Of a stretch of 64,000 nt of DNA, positions 9,230-20,281 are shown piece after piece. Made by a program: the position numbers and the translations under genes. The stretch comes from Nocardioides sp. T2.26MG-1 (GTDB lineage: Bacteria; Actinomycetota; Actinomycetes; Propionibacteriales; Nocardioidaceae), in assembly GCF_950101795.1 (NCBI RefSeq), contig NZ_CATNLZ010000009.1, positions 49,579 through 113,578 of the forward strand. The letters are read 5' to 3'. A model generated the notes under the pieces. That model had not been told where the DNA came from. It worked only from the letters and a program-made list of their open reading frames with translations, and ran no database searches. How positions within the stretch are numbered: position 1 is the first letter of the stretch; each line of letters opens with the position of its first letter.

Positions 9230-10854
9230 CGCTCGTCACGACGGGGCTCGGGCCCGAGCGGCAGCCGCACCCGGAACACGCTGCCGGCGTCGAGCTCGCT
9301 CTCGACCTCGATCCGGCCGCCGTGGCTCTCCACGATCGACTTGGTGATGCTCAGCCCGAGCCCGACGCCCTGGATGGAGCGCTGCTCGGCCTGCCGGGTG
9401 CGGAAGAACCGCGTGAACAGCCGGTCCCGGTCGGCGGCGGAGATCCCGATGCCGGTGTCGGCGACGCTGAGCTCGGCGCGGGTGGCATCGATCCTCAGCG
9501 ACACGCTGACCCGGCCGCCGGCGTGGGTGTACTTCACGGCGTTCGAGACCAGGTTGTCGACCACCTGGCCGATCCGCTCCTCGTCGGCCAGCACGATCAG
9601 TGACTCGGGGGTGTCCATCTCGATGGTGATGCCGTTGCGCGCCGCCGCCGGTGCCGCCGCCTTCACGCAGTCGCGCACGATCGCGGCGAGGTCGGTGGGG
9701 ATCCGGACCACCGGCATCGGGCCCTGGTCGGTGCGGGCGGTGTGCAGCAGGTCCGCGACCAGCCGGTGCAGCCGGACCGTGTTGCGAGAGACGACCTCGA
9801 GCTGGGCGACGACGTCCGGTGGCAGGTCGTCGCGCTCGAGCACGATGTTCACGTAGCCGACGATCGAGGTCAGCGGCGTCCGCAGCTCGTGGGACACCGA
9901 CGCGACGAAGTCGTCCTTGACCTTCAGTGCCCGCATGTAGTCGGTGACGTCCTTGTACGCGAGCGAGGCGCCGGCGAACCGGCCGGCGTCGTCCTCGACT
10001 CGGCGCGCGGAGACCGACACCGCTCGGCGGGTCAACGGGTCCGCCCCGATCCAGATCCGGACGTCGTCGAACTCCTCGCCCTGGCTGGCCCGGTGCGTCG
10101 GCATGTCCTTCTTCTCGACCAGGTGTCTGCCCCACGAGTCGTAGACCTCACCGGCCTGTCCGGCGCGCCCGTCGTGCCCGGACGGGAAGGCGAGCCGCAT
10201 GAACTCCAGGTGCCGGCGGTTCACCCCCTCGTAGCCGCCGTCGCGATCGAGCAGGAGCAGGCCGACGTCGACGGTGTCGAAGATCGCCTGCGACACCCGC
10301 CGCTGGTGCTCGATGACCTGGAGGCTCGCGCGAACCCGCCCGAGCGCCGCCGACATCGCGAGCGCCGCCCACCCCGCGACCACCGGGATGACCACGGTGC
10401 GGGTGAGGTTCGCACCCGAGACGCCCACATAGAGCAGACCCGGCACCGCCAGCAGGAAGACCGTCCCCAGGAACGCCACGAGGGCGCCGCGCATCCCGAA
10501 CTGACGACCCAGCCACAACGCCGGCACGACCGCGAGCGTGCCGGTCGCGCCGCCGGCGTGATCCATCCGCGAGAACCCGAGCGCCGCGATGTCGAGCACG
10601 GGCAGCAGCCCGACGGACCAGCCGGGGAGCCGGTCCCACGGGACCAGGACGGCGGCCGCGCACCCGGCGACGATCACGACCAGACCGACGACCGGCCAGG
10701 ATCGGAGCCCGAGCGACGACCCGCCCGCGGCTCGGAGGGCCAGGTCGAAGCCGAACAGCAGCGCGAAGACGCCCTGCAGCACCCCGGCGTCGGGCTCGTC
10801 GGTGAAGAGCAGCCGGCGGCGCAGGGCGTCCAGCCGCGAACCGAGACCGCTCAT
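9226..10854 (-). CDS. Membrane PAS-domain sensor histidine kinase
   Basis: A 542-residue sensor kinase. About six hydrophobic segments occupy residues 25-180, followed by a PAS domain (roughly 190-310, FDTVDVGLLLLDRDGG), a HisKA domain with phospho-accepting His near residue 320 (SVSHELRTPLTSIVGY), and a HATPase domain with N box DNLVSNAVKYT, G1 VADTGIGIS and G2 GLGLSITKSIVESHGG. It is eleven bases after uppS on the same strand, and no response regulator is adjacent, so the partner lies elsewhere. The stimulus is unknown; the integral membrane sensor has no large outer loop. Confidence 0.9.
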   Translation of the reverse strand: MSGLGSRLDALRRRLLFTDEPDAGVLQGVFALLFGFDLALRAAGGSSLGLRSWPVVGLVVIVAGCAAAVLVPWDRLPGWSVGLLPVLDIAALGFSRMDHAGGATGTLAVVPALWLGRQFGMRGALVAFLGTVFLLAVPGLLYVGVSGANLTRTVVIPVVAGWAALAMSAALGRVRASLQVIEHQRRVSQAIFDTVDVGLLLLDRDGGYEGVNRRHLEFMRLAFPSGHDGRAGQAGEVYDSWGRHLVEKKDMPTHRASQGEEFDDVRIWIGADPLTRRAVSVSARRVEDDAGRFAGASLAYKDVTDYMRALKVKDDFVASVSHELRTPLTSIVGYVNIVLERDDLPPDVVAQLEVVSRNTVRLHRLVADLLHTARTDQGPMPVVRIPTDLAAIVRDCVKAAAPAAARNGITIEMDTPESLIVLADEERIGQVVDNLVSNAVKYTHAGGRVSVSLRIDATRAELSVADTGIGISAADRDRLFTRFFRTRQAEQRSIQGVGLGLSITKSIVESHGGRIEVESELDAGSVFRVRLPLGPEPRRDER

Positions 10855-10864
10855 GCCGGCGGGC

Positions 10865-11656
10865 TCAATCCTCGACCGGGACCGGGTTGGGCGCCGCGCC
10901 GCCGTACCGCCGGTCGCGGCTCGCGTAGAGCTCGATCGCGTGCCACAGGTGACGGCGGTCGACGTCGGGCCAGAGCACGTCGGTGAAGACCAGCTCGGAG
11001 TAGGCCGCCTGCCAGAGCATGAAGTTCGAGAGCCGCTGCTCTCCCGACGTCCGCCAGACGAGGTCGGCGTCGGACTGCTCTGGGACGTAGAGGTGCTTGG
11101 CGAAGGTCTTCTCGTCGATCCTCGAAGGGTCGAGCCGGCCGGCGGCGACCTCGCGGGCGATGCTGCGGGCGGTGTCGGCGAGCTCCGCTCGGCCGCCGTA
11201 GTTGACGCACATCGTCAGCGTCAGCACGTCGTTGTGCCGGGTCAGCTCCTCGGCGACCTGCAGCTCACGGACCACCGACTTCCACAGCCGCGGCGCACGG
11301 CCCGCCCACCGGACCCGGACGCCCAGCTCGTGCATCTCGTCGCGACGGCGCCGGATCACGTCGCGGTTGAAGCCCATCAGGAAGCGGACCTCGTCGGGCG
11401 AGCGGGTCCAGTTCTCGGTCGAGAAGGCGTACGCCGAGATCGCCTTCACCCCGATCTCGATCGCGCCCTCGACCACGTCGAACAGCGAGTGCTCGCCGCG
11501 CTCGTGCCCCTTGGTCCGCGGCAGCCCGCGCTGCTTGGCCCAGCGCCCGTTGCCGTCCATGACGATCGCGACGTGCCGGGGCACCAGCTCCGGCGGAAGG
11601 GCCGGCGGGCGCGCCCCCGACGGGTGCGGGGTGGGCTGGCGCACAGCTCGTCTCAC
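10865..11656 (-). CDS. uppS: Isoprenyl transferase (cis-prenyl diphosphate synthase)
   Basis: A 263-residue cis-prenyltransferase that builds the polyprenyl diphosphate carrier for peptidoglycan and arabinan-type polymers. Hallmarks are [19 protein letters not shown] near residue 33, AYAFSTENW, a late [15 protein letters not shown], and [11 protein letters not shown]. Length and position beside recO match the long-chain (decaprenyl-type) Rv2361c group rather than the short-chain Z-farnesyl synthases. The GTG start is read from the conserved N-terminus. The N-terminal proline-rich 25 residues are typical of actinobacterial forms. Confidence 0.95.
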   Translation of the reverse strand: MRRAVRQPTPHPSGARPPALPPELVPRHVAIVMDGNGRWAKQRGLPRTKGHERGEHSLFDVVEGAIEIGVKAISAYAFSTENWTRSPDEVRFLMGFNRDVIRRRRDEMHELGVRVRWAGRAPRLWKSVVRELQVAEELTRHNDVLTLTMCVNYGGRAELADTARSIAREVAAGRLDPSRIDEKTFAKHLYVPEQSDADLVWRTSGEQRLSNFMLWQAAYSELVFTDVLWPDVDRRHLWHAIELYASRDRRYGGAAPNPVPVED

Positions 11657-11706
11657 GTCCGCGAGCCTAGTGCCGAGGCGGGATCGTGCCGGCCGGAACC
11701 CGCGGG

Positions 11707-12444
11707 TCAGCGCTCGACGTACGCCAGCGACTTGAGGCCGCGCTCGAGGTGCCAGGCGAGGTAGGCGGACACCAGCGTGCTCGCCTCCTTGAGGTTGCGG
11801 GCAAGAGCGGGGTCGACCACGGCCCAGTCGCCGGCGAGGAGGGCACCGAGCAGCGCCACGGTCTCCGGGGCGGGTGACGCGGAGCCCGGGACCCGGCAGG
11901 TCGCGCAGAGCATGCCGCCCATCGAGGGGTTGAACCAGCGGTGCGTCGCACCCTCGGACGGCAGGGTGCCGCAGCGCGCGCAGTGGTCGAACGACGGCGC
12001 GTAGCCGGCCACGGACAGCGACCGCAGCAGGTAGGAGTCCAGCACCTGCCCGGGTGCGTGCTCCCCCGCCACCATCGCGCGCAGCCCGCCGACGAGGAGC
12101 AGGAACTGCTGCACCGACGGCTCGCGCTCCTCGGCCACCAGCCGGTCGGCGGTCTCGAGCATCACCGTGCCGGCGGTGTAGCGGTCGTAGTCGAGCCCGA
12201 GGCCCTTGGAGAACGGCGTCAGCGTCTCGGCCTGCGTGATCGTGTCGAGACTGCGGCCCTCGGCGAGCTGCAGGTCCACATGGGTGAACGGCTCGAGCCG
12301 GGACCCGAAGCGCGAGGTGGTGCGGCGTACGCCCTTGGCGACCGCCCGCACCCGGCCGCGCTGCCGGGTCAGGAGCGTGACGATGCGGTCGGCCTCACCC
12401 AGCTTGTGGGTGCGCAGCACGATCGCCTCGTCGCGGTAGAGCAC
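11707..12444 (-). CDS. recO: DNA repair protein RecO
   Basis: A 245-residue recombination mediator of the RecFOR pathway, which helps load RecA onto SSB-covered single strands. The N-terminal OB fold begins [23 protein letters not shown] four-Cys zinc site is present (CARCG and later CATCR). The GTG at 12444 matches the family N-terminus. CAGAAT lies six bases ahead, so the message may be leaderless. A longer open frame continues upstream antisense to the neighbouring hydrolase and was discarded. The gene heads a probable recO-uppS-kinase run. Confidence 0.94.
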   Translation of the reverse strand: MLYRDEAIVLRTHKLGEADRIVTLLTRQRGRVRAVAKGVRRTTSRFGSRLEPFTHVDLQLAEGRSLDTITQAETLTPFSKGLGLDYDRYTAGTVMLETADRLVAEEREPSVQQFLLLVGGLRAMVAGEHAPGQVLDSYLLRSLSVAGYAPSFDHCARCGTLPSEGATHRWFNPSMGGMLCATCRVPGSASPAPETVALLGALLAGDWAVVDPALARNLKEASTLVSAYLAWHLERGLKSLAYVER

Positions 12445-12473
12445 TGGGCCATTCTGCCCTCTGCCCGGTGAAA

Positions 12474-13331
12474 TCAGGCGGGGGCGCGGCGTCCGCGACG
12501 GGGTGTCTTCCAGCAGCCGGTCGCCAGGCCCACTGCGGCCCGGTCCAGCCGCTCGGGCCGGAGACGCCACTCGGCGACCGAGCGCGCCTTGACGAACGTG
12601 CCGCGGGGCAGCTCGTCGGCGAGCATCGCGGCGTCGGCCATCGAGTGCATGAGGTCGCCCCGGTGGCCGACCACCAGCGCGGGGACTGCGATCGCCCGGC
12701 GCTCCCGGGCCGACGGCGCGGCCCGGCCGAAGAACAGGCCGTGCAGCAGCGCGGCCATCGACGCGGGGCGCTGGTCGCAGGTGTCGAGCACGATGCCGGC
12801 CCAGAACGGCACGATGCCGCGCGGCACCGGGCGGGTCAGGCGGCGCAGCGCGCTCACCGAGAACGGCGCGAAGCGGGCGGCGAGGAGCAGCGGCCCGAGC
12901 GCGAGGATGCCGGCCTCCACGCCGTTGTCGAGGATCGGCGCGTCGAGGATCAGCCCACGCACCCGGGGCCGGGCCAGCACGGCCGTCTCCAGCGCGACGT
13001 TGGCGCCGAGCCCGCTGCCGCCCACGACCGCCTGGGCGGCGCCCAGGTGGTCGAGGAGCGCGACCACCTGCTCGGCGAACGCGGTCACCGAGTAGGCGTG
13101 CGGGTCCGCGGGCCGGTCGGACCGGCCGTGGCCGAGCGGGTCGAGCGTCACCACGTGCAGGCCCTCGCCGGCGAGCACCCGCGCCAACGGCTGCTGCATC
13201 CGGCGCGGCATCAGCTCGCCGGGCAGGAGCACTACCCAGGCGTCGCCGGCGCCGTACTCGGTGTACTCGAGACGGTCGCGGCCCGCGTCGGTCTCCACGA
13301 AGAACTGCCCGATCCGCTCCGACACCAGCAT
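12474..13331 (-). CDS. Alpha/beta hydrolase-fold protein with degenerate catalytic motifs
   Basis: A 285-residue alpha/beta hydrolase-fold protein. The oxyanion strand region (WVVLLPGELMPRR) and LDPLGHGRSDRP are family-typical. The nucleophile elbow reads VVGGSGLGANVALE, so the usual G-x-S-x-G has Leu where the last Gly should be. The C-terminal part, where the catalytic His normally follows the last strand, reads ARSVAEWRLRPERL with no His. HRGDLMHS holds the possible acid. It may be a weak hydrolase or a non-enzymatic relative. TATGTT lies six bases ahead of the ATG. It is divergent from the MASE1 kinase gene. Confidence 0.8.
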   Translation of the reverse strand: MLVSERIGQFFVETDAGRDRLEYTEYGAGDAWVVLLPGELMPRRMQQPLARVLAGEGLHVVTLDPLGHGRSDRPADPHAYSVTAFAEQVVALLDHLGAAQAVVGGSGLGANVALETAVLARPRVRGLILDAPILDNGVEAGILALGPLLLAARFAPFSVSALRRLTRPVPRGIVPFWAGIVLDTCDQRPASMAALLHGLFFGRAAPSARERRAIAVPALVVGHRGDLMHSMADAAMLADELPRGTFVKARSVAEWRLRPERLDRAAVGLATGCWKTPRRGRRAPA

Positions 13332-13418
13332 GCGCCCAACATAGGGCAGGGCCCGGCGTGCACCGGTGATCTGCGTCAGAAGCGTGCACTCCGTCGGCGC
13401 GTGGAACACACTGCATCC

Positions 13419-16178
13419 ATGTCCCCCCGCCGCGACCAGCTCTCGTGGCCGGTCCTGCTGGCGCTGCTGGCCGCGGTCTACGGCGCGAGCACCGTGGCCG
13501 TGACGTTCGCCCCCGAGCACGGCGCGGTCGCCGCGTGGTGGCCCGGCGCCGGCCTGGCGGTGGTGCTGGTGGCGTTCACGCCGCGCCGGCACTGGGCTCC
13601 CTTGATCGTCGCGATCACGGTGGTCTGCACGCTCGCGAACCTCACCGGTGGGCGCGACCTGGACGTGTCGGCGGTCTTCGGCGCCGGCGACGCCGCCGAG
13701 GCGCTGCTCGCCGGGGCCCTGCTGCGGCGTGGTGACCGGCCCCCTCAGCTGTCGTCGTTCGAGGACCTCGGGCGGGTGGCCGTCGCGGCCCTGATCGGCG
13801 CGCTCGCGATCGCGGTCATCGCCCCCCTCGCCGTGGGGGTGCTCGCCGAGGGCAGCGTCTGGCGGACCGCGCGCACCGTCTACACCTCCCACGCAACCTC
13901 GACGCTGGTGATCGTCCCCGCCGCGCTCGCCGCGATGAACCGCACCCGCTCCCGGCTCACCGGGGAGGCCGTGGCGCAGGCCGCGACCCTGGTTGCGGTG
14001 ACCGCCGTGGTCTTCGCCCCCGGTCAGACCCTCGCGCTGTCGATCCTGCCGCTGCCGCTGCTGGCGTGGGCGGCGCTGCGGCTCGACCTGCGCACGGTGA
14101 CCTGGGAGGTCGTCGGCTTCGCGGTGGTGGTCACCTACCTCAGCTCGCTCGGCGGCGGCCCGCTCGGGTCGGACTTCGAGTCCGGGGACATCGGCGCCAG
14201 TGCGATGGCCACGCTGGTCCAGGCGTACCTGCTGTGCACCGCGGTCGTCGCCACCCCGCTCGCGCTCGCCATGGACCTGCGGCACCGCCTGCTCGAGCGG
14301 CTGACCGCGAGCGAGAGGCTGTTCCGCCGCAACTTCACCGAGTCGATGATCGGGATGGTGCTGCTGCGCACCGGCCGGAGCCCCCTCGAGATCGTCGACG
14401 TCAACGACGCCGCCGCCCGGATCATCGGCGGGGCCCGGACGCCGATCGGGCGCAGCCTGTCCGAGGTGCTCGACACGACCGAGCCGCTCGACCTGATCGC
14501 GACGCAGATGCTCGGCGGCAACACCGACGGCTGGCGGGCGCAGACCGGGCTGCGGGACCGGCCCGGCGCCCGCGTCAACATCGCGGTCTCCCTGCTCACC
14601 ACCGACCCGGAGCCGACGTACTCCGCACAGCTGCTGGACGTCACGACCGAGTACGACGCCCGCCGTCAGCTGGAGGCGGCCGAGAAGCTGACCGTGGCCG
14701 CCCTGGACACCACCGCGGCGATGATCCTCGTGACCGATCTCGCGGGGGTGGTCGTGCGGGTCAACAGGGCGACGACGACCGTGACCGGGTTCGCCGAGGA
14801 CGACCTGGTCGGCGCCGAGATCTGGGACATGCCGTTCGCCGCGGCCGGCTCGAGCGGCTACCCGGCCGGCCTGCCCGACGAGCCCGCCGGGCAGGTGAGC
14901 CGCGAGACCGACGTCGTCACCCGGCCAGGCGGCCGGCGCCGGGTGCTGTGGAACACCGGCTACGTGTGCGACGAGCGGGACCGCCCGACGTACGTCGTGA
15001 TCACCGGCACCGACGTGACCGCCGAGCGCACCGCGGCCGGCCTCAACCAGCACCTCCTGGACGCGGCCACCGCGGTCGCACTGATCGGCATCGACCCGCG
15101 AGGCCGGATCACCCTGTTCAACACGGGCGCGGTCGCCCTGCTCGGGCACGACCCGCAGGACATGGTCGGTGTCGCGTTCACCGACCTGCTCGACCCCGAC
15201 GAGCTGGCCGAGCGGTGCGGGGGCGCAGCGGGCGAGGATGCGTTCGCGAAGCTCGTCGCGGGCATCGCGGCCGGCGGCGAGACGAAAGCGCACGACTGGA
15301 CGTGGGTCGGCGCCGACGGCCGCCGGCACACCGTGGCGATGACGCTCAGCGTCGCCGCCGACGCCTTCGCCGCCCGGGTCGGCTACCTGTGCGTGGGCCG
15401 TGACGTCACCGAGGCCCGGGCCAGCCAGGAGCTGCTGATCGCCGCCCTGGAGAAGGAGCGGCTCGCCGTGGAGCGGCTGCGCCAGCTCGACGAGGCCAAG
15501 AACGAGTTCGTCTCCACGGTCAGCCACGAGCTGCGCACCCCGGTGACCAGCATCGTCGGCTACACCGAGCTGCTCGAGGACGGCTCGGTCGGCGACCCGA
15601 CCCCGGAGCAGCGCCCGATGCTGGACAGCATCGCGCGCAACGGCCAGCGGCTGATCCTGCTCTGCGACGACCTGCTGACGCTCAGCGGTCTCGACTCCGG
15701 CGCCGCCGGCTGGGAGCACGAGACGATCGACCTGGGCTCGCTGCTCCCGTCGGCCGAGGAGTCGGTGCGGCCGCTGCTGTCCGGACGCGACCTCGAGCTG
15801 GTGATGCTCGCCCACCCCGACCCCGTGCTCGTCCTCGGCGACCGGCTCCAGCTCGAGCGGGTGTTCACCAACCTGCTCGGCAACGCGGTGAAGTTCACCG
15901 AGGACGGCGGCCGCATCGAGTGCCGCGTCGCGCGGCACGACGACGAGGCGTGGTTGACGGTCAGCGACACCGGCCTCGGGATCCCGGCCGAGGAGCAGTC
16001 CGGCCTGTTCCAGCGGTTCTTCCGCTCCTCGACCGCCCAGGACCGCGCGATCCAGGGCACCGGACTCGGCCTGTCGATCGTGGCCGCCACCGTCGCCGCC
16101 CACGGCGGCCGGATCGACGTCGAGTCCGCCCACCTGGAGGGCACGACGTTCACCGTGCGGCTGCCCCTCGCGCGGTAG
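13419..16178 (+). CDS. MASE1/multi-PAS sensor histidine kinase
   Basis: A 919-residue sensor kinase. A MASE1-like membrane domain covers about residues 10-290 with eight or so hydrophobic segments (AAWWPGAGLAVVLVAF is typical). Three PAS/PAC units follow (roughly 300-420, 425-545, 545-670). Next is HisKA with the phospho-accepting His near residue 703 (STVSHELRTPVTSIVGYTELL), then HATPase with FTNLLGNAVKFTEDGG, VSDTGLGIP and GLGLSIVAATVAAHGG. ATG 13419 starts the membrane domain. The longer open frame upstream runs antisense through the hydrolase. No receiver or response regulator is next to it, so its output is unknown. Confidence 0.9.
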   Translation: MSPRRDQLSWPVLLALLAAVYGASTVAVTFAPEHGAVAAWWPGAGLAVVLVAFTPRRHWAPLIVAITVVCTLANLTGGRDLDVSAVFGAGDAAEALLAGALLRRGDRPPQLSSFEDLGRVAVAALIGALAIAVIAPLAVGVLAEGSVWRTARTVYTSHATSTLVIVPAALAAMNRTRSRLTGEAVAQAATLVAVTAVVFAPGQTLALSILPLPLLAWAALRLDLRTVTWEVVGFAVVVTYLSSLGGGPLGSDFESGDIGASAMATLVQAYLLCTAVVATPLALAMDLRHRLLERLTASERLFRRNFTESMIGMVLLRTGRSPLEIVDVNDAAARIIGGARTPIGRSLSEVLDTTEPLDLIATQMLGGNTDGWRAQTGLRDRPGARVNIAVSLLTTDPEPTYSAQLLDVTTEYDARRQLEAAEKLTVAALDTTAAMILVTDLAGVVVRVNRATTTVTGFAEDDLVGAEIWDMPFAAAGSSGYPAGLPDEPAGQVSRETDVVTRPGGRRRVLWNTGYVCDERDRPTYVVITGTDVTAERTAAGLNQHLLDAATAVALIGIDPRGRITLFNTGAVALLGHDPQDMVGVAFTDLLDPDELAERCGGAAGEDAFAKLVAGIAAGGETKAHDWTWVGADGRRHTVAMTLSVAADAFAARVGYLCVGRDVTEARASQELLIAALEKERLAVERLRQLDEAKNEFVSTVSHELRTPVTSIVGYTELLEDGSVGDPTPEQRPMLDSIARNGQRLILLCDDLLTLSGLDSGAAGWEHETIDLGSLLPSAEESVRPLLSGRDLELVMLAHPDPVLVLGDRLQLERVFTNLLGNAVKFTEDGGRIECRVARHDDEAWLTVSDTGLGIPAEEQSGLFQRFFRSSTAQDRAIQGTGLGLSIVAATVAAHGGRIDVESAHLEGTTFTVRLPLAR

Positions 16179-16183
16179 CGGGG

Positions 16184-18088
<1,905 letters not shown>

Positions 18089-19270
18089 TCAGGGCTTGAA
18101 GAGGACCTTGACCATCCCGTCCTCCTTGGCCTGGAACGTCGCGTAGGCCTCGGGCGCCGCGTCCAGCGGGAGGCGGTGGGTCGGGAAGCCCTCGACGCCG
18201 AGATGGTCCTCGTCCTGCTGGAGCAGCGCGAGGAGCTCGTCGGTCCATGCCCGGACGTTGGCCTGGCCCATGCGCAGCTGCAGCTGCTTGTCGAACAGCT
18301 GCATCATCGGCATCGGGTCGGAGGAGCCGCCGTACACCCCCGAGATCGACACGGTGCCACCGCGCCGGACCGCCTCGAAGGCGAGGTAGAGCGCCGCGAG
18401 CCGCTCGACGCTCATGTTCGTCATCATCAGCTGCTGGAGCCTCTTCGGCAGCAGCCGCATCGACTTCTGCACCGCCTCGGCCACCGGCGAGCCGTGCGCC
18501 TCCATGCCCACCGCCTCCAGGACGCTGTCGGCGCCACGCCCTCCGGTCAGCTCACGCACCCGGTCCGCCACGTCGTCGATCGCGTCGAGGTCGATCGTCT
18601 CCGCACCGCGGGCCGCCACCCGGTGCAGGCGCTCGGGCACCCGGTCGACCACGATCACGCGGATGCCACGGTGCATCGCGATCCGCGACGCCATGTCGCC
18701 GATCGGGCCGGCGCCGAGCACGAGCAGCGTGCCGCCCTCGGGGACGGCGGCGTACTCCACGCCCTGCCAGGCGGTCGGCAGCACGTCGGAGAGGTAGACG
18801 AAGCGGTCGTCCGGCGGGCCCTCGGGCACCTTGACCGGCAGGAAGTTCGCGAACGGGACCCGCAGCAGCTCGGCCTGCCCGCCCGGCACAGCGCCGTACA
18901 GCAAGCTGTAGCCGAACAGGCTGGCGCCGGTGCCGGTGTCGCGGTTCTGCGTGGTCTCGCACTGGCTGTAGAGGTGCCGCTCGCACATCCAGCACGAGCC
19001 GCAGCTGATGTTGAACGGCACGACGACCCGGTCGCCGACCGCCAGCTCGGTCACGCCCGAGCCGACGGCCTCGACGATGCCCATGGGCTCGTGACCCACG
19101 ATGTCGCCCGGCGTCATGAACGGGGTCAGGGGGTCGTAGAGGTGCAGGTCGGACCCGCAGAGCCCGGTCGTCGTCACCCGGACGATCGCGTCCGTGGGCT
19201 CCTCGATGCGCGGATCCGGCACCTCCTCGACGCGGATGTCCTTGCGGCCCTGCCAGGTCACTGCCCTCAT
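18089..19270 (-). CDS. Zinc-dependent alcohol/formaldehyde dehydrogenase family protein
   Basis: A 393-residue medium-chain dehydrogenase. Catalytic-zinc residues lie in TTGLCGSDLHLYD (about residue 38) and GHEPMG. The structural-zinc Cys set is CGSCWMCERHLYSQC. The NAD(P) Rossmann motif is VLGAGPIG. The insertion of about 50 residues after the coenzyme domain (VQKSMRLLPKRLQQLMMTN) is like the glutathione-independent formaldehyde dehydrogenase branch. The substrate is not known. GAGAGGG precedes the ATG at 19270. It is divergent from the stress sigma factor; a GGGTAC on its strand (19310-19315) resembles a SigB -10 but lacks a clear GTTT partner. Confidence 0.88.
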   Translation of the reverse strand: MRAVTWQGRKDIRVEEVPDPRIEEPTDAIVRVTTTGLCGSDLHLYDPLTPFMTPGDIVGHEPMGIVEAVGSGVTELAVGDRVVVPFNISCGSCWMCERHLYSQCETTQNRDTGTGASLFGYSLLYGAVPGGQAELLRVPFANFLPVKVPEGPPDDRFVYLSDVLPTAWQGVEYAAVPEGGTLLVLGAGPIGDMASRIAMHRGIRVIVVDRVPERLHRVAARGAETIDLDAIDDVADRVRELTGGRGADSVLEAVGMEAHGSPVAEAVQKSMRLLPKRLQQLMMTNMSVERLAALYLAFEAVRRGGTVSISGVYGGSSDPMPMMQLFDKQLQLRMGQANVRAWTDELLALLQQDEDHLGVEGFPTHRLPLDAAPEAYATFQAKEDGMVKVLFKP

Positions 19271-19375
19271 GGCGTGTCCCTCTCGCTCGACGGATCGGTC
19301 CTCCGCCGGGTACCCACGTCGCGCACCGCGACACCGCGGTGGTCTCACCCTTTCGGGCGTTTCTGGTCCGGCGGC

Positions 19376-19402
19376 GTTTGCCGGCCGATTTCGGTCGGGT
19401 AT
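19376..19402 (+). promoter_or_regulatory. SigB/SigF-type promoter
   Basis: GTTT (19376-19379), 17 bp, then GGGTAT (19397-19402): this is the promoter pattern read by SigB/SigF-family stress sigma factors. It lies about 50 bp before the sigma gene's ATG, so the sigma factor probably activates its own transcription. Confidence 0.75.
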
Positions 19403-19450
19403 GGGCCGGGCGTAGCCACCACCACCATCACTCGGCAAGGAGGTCGCCTC

Positions 19451-20278
19451 ATGGTCACGGCAACGCCCACCGCCACGCTCACCCCCGTCGAGGCCGCGGA
19501 GCGGCCCGAAGGCGGCCTCAGCCGGTCGGAGCGCGCCGAGCTCACCACGCGGCTCCTCGAGGTCGCGGCCGCGACGAGGGACGCCGCGGAGCGCGACGAG
19601 GTGCTGGGCCGGGTGGTGCTGGTCAACCGCGGGGTGGCCGACGCGGTCGCCGCCCGCTTCCGCAACCGGGGCGTCGCCCAGGAGGACCTCCGGCAGGTCG
19701 CCTACGAAGGCCTCACCAAGGCGGTACGCCGCTTCGACCCCACCTTGCGCCACGACCTGCTCACCTACGCCGTACCGACGATCCGCGGCGAGCTGCAGCG
19801 CTACTTCCGCGACCAGGGCTGGACCGTGCGGCCGCCGCGCCGCATCCAGGAGCTGCAGTGGCGGGTCAACCAGGTGGTCGAGCGGCTCACCCAGGACCTC
19901 GGGCACGAGCCCTCCGAGCAGGAGATCGCCGACGAGCTGGGGACCAGCGTCGAGGACTACCGCGACGCCGCCGCGGCCTTCGGCTGCTTCCAGCCGACGT
20001 CGCTCGACCAGCCGCTCGCGCACGAGACGGCGACCGCGATGGGCGACCTGATCACCGACGAGGAGGACGCCAGCTCCCCGGCCGAGGCCCGCCTCATGCT
20101 GGCACCAGTCGTACGCCGCCTCCCCGAGCGGCACCGCCGGATCCTCTACCTGCGCTTCTTCGAGGACCTCACCCAGGAGGAGATCGGGCAGGACCTCGGG
20201 GTGACCCAGATGCAGGTCTCCCGGCTGCTCAGCCGGATCCTCGGCGACCTGCGCGACGAGCTGCGCCAGGCCGGGTAG
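19451..20278 (+). CDS. SigB/SigF-family RNA polymerase sigma factor
   Basis: A 275-residue group 3 sigma factor. Region 2 has VLVNRGVADAVAARF, EDLRQVAYEGLTKAVRRFDP and the -10-recognition stretch LTYAVPTIRGELQRYFRDQ. Region 3 contains LTQDLGHEPSEQEIADELG. Region 4 ends in LTQEEIGQDLGVTQMQVSRL. These fit the actinobacterial SigB/F general-stress family. ATG 19451 follows AAGGAGG. No anti-sigma or anti-anti-sigma gene adjoins it, unlike Bacillus sigB, so control must come from elsewhere. The promoter is of the type it would itself recognise. Confidence 0.92.
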   Translation: MVTATPTATLTPVEAAERPEGGLSRSERAELTTRLLEVAAATRDAAERDEVLGRVVLVNRGVADAVAARFRNRGVAQEDLRQVAYEGLTKAVRRFDPTLRHDLLTYAVPTIRGELQRYFRDQGWTVRPPRRIQELQWRVNQVVERLTQDLGHEPSEQEIADELGTSVEDYRDAAAAFGCFQPTSLDQPLAHETATAMGDLITDEEDASSPAEARLMLAPVVRRLPERHRRILYLRFFEDLTQEEIGQDLGVTQMQVSRLLSRILGDLRDELRQAG

Positions 20279-20281
20279 CGG

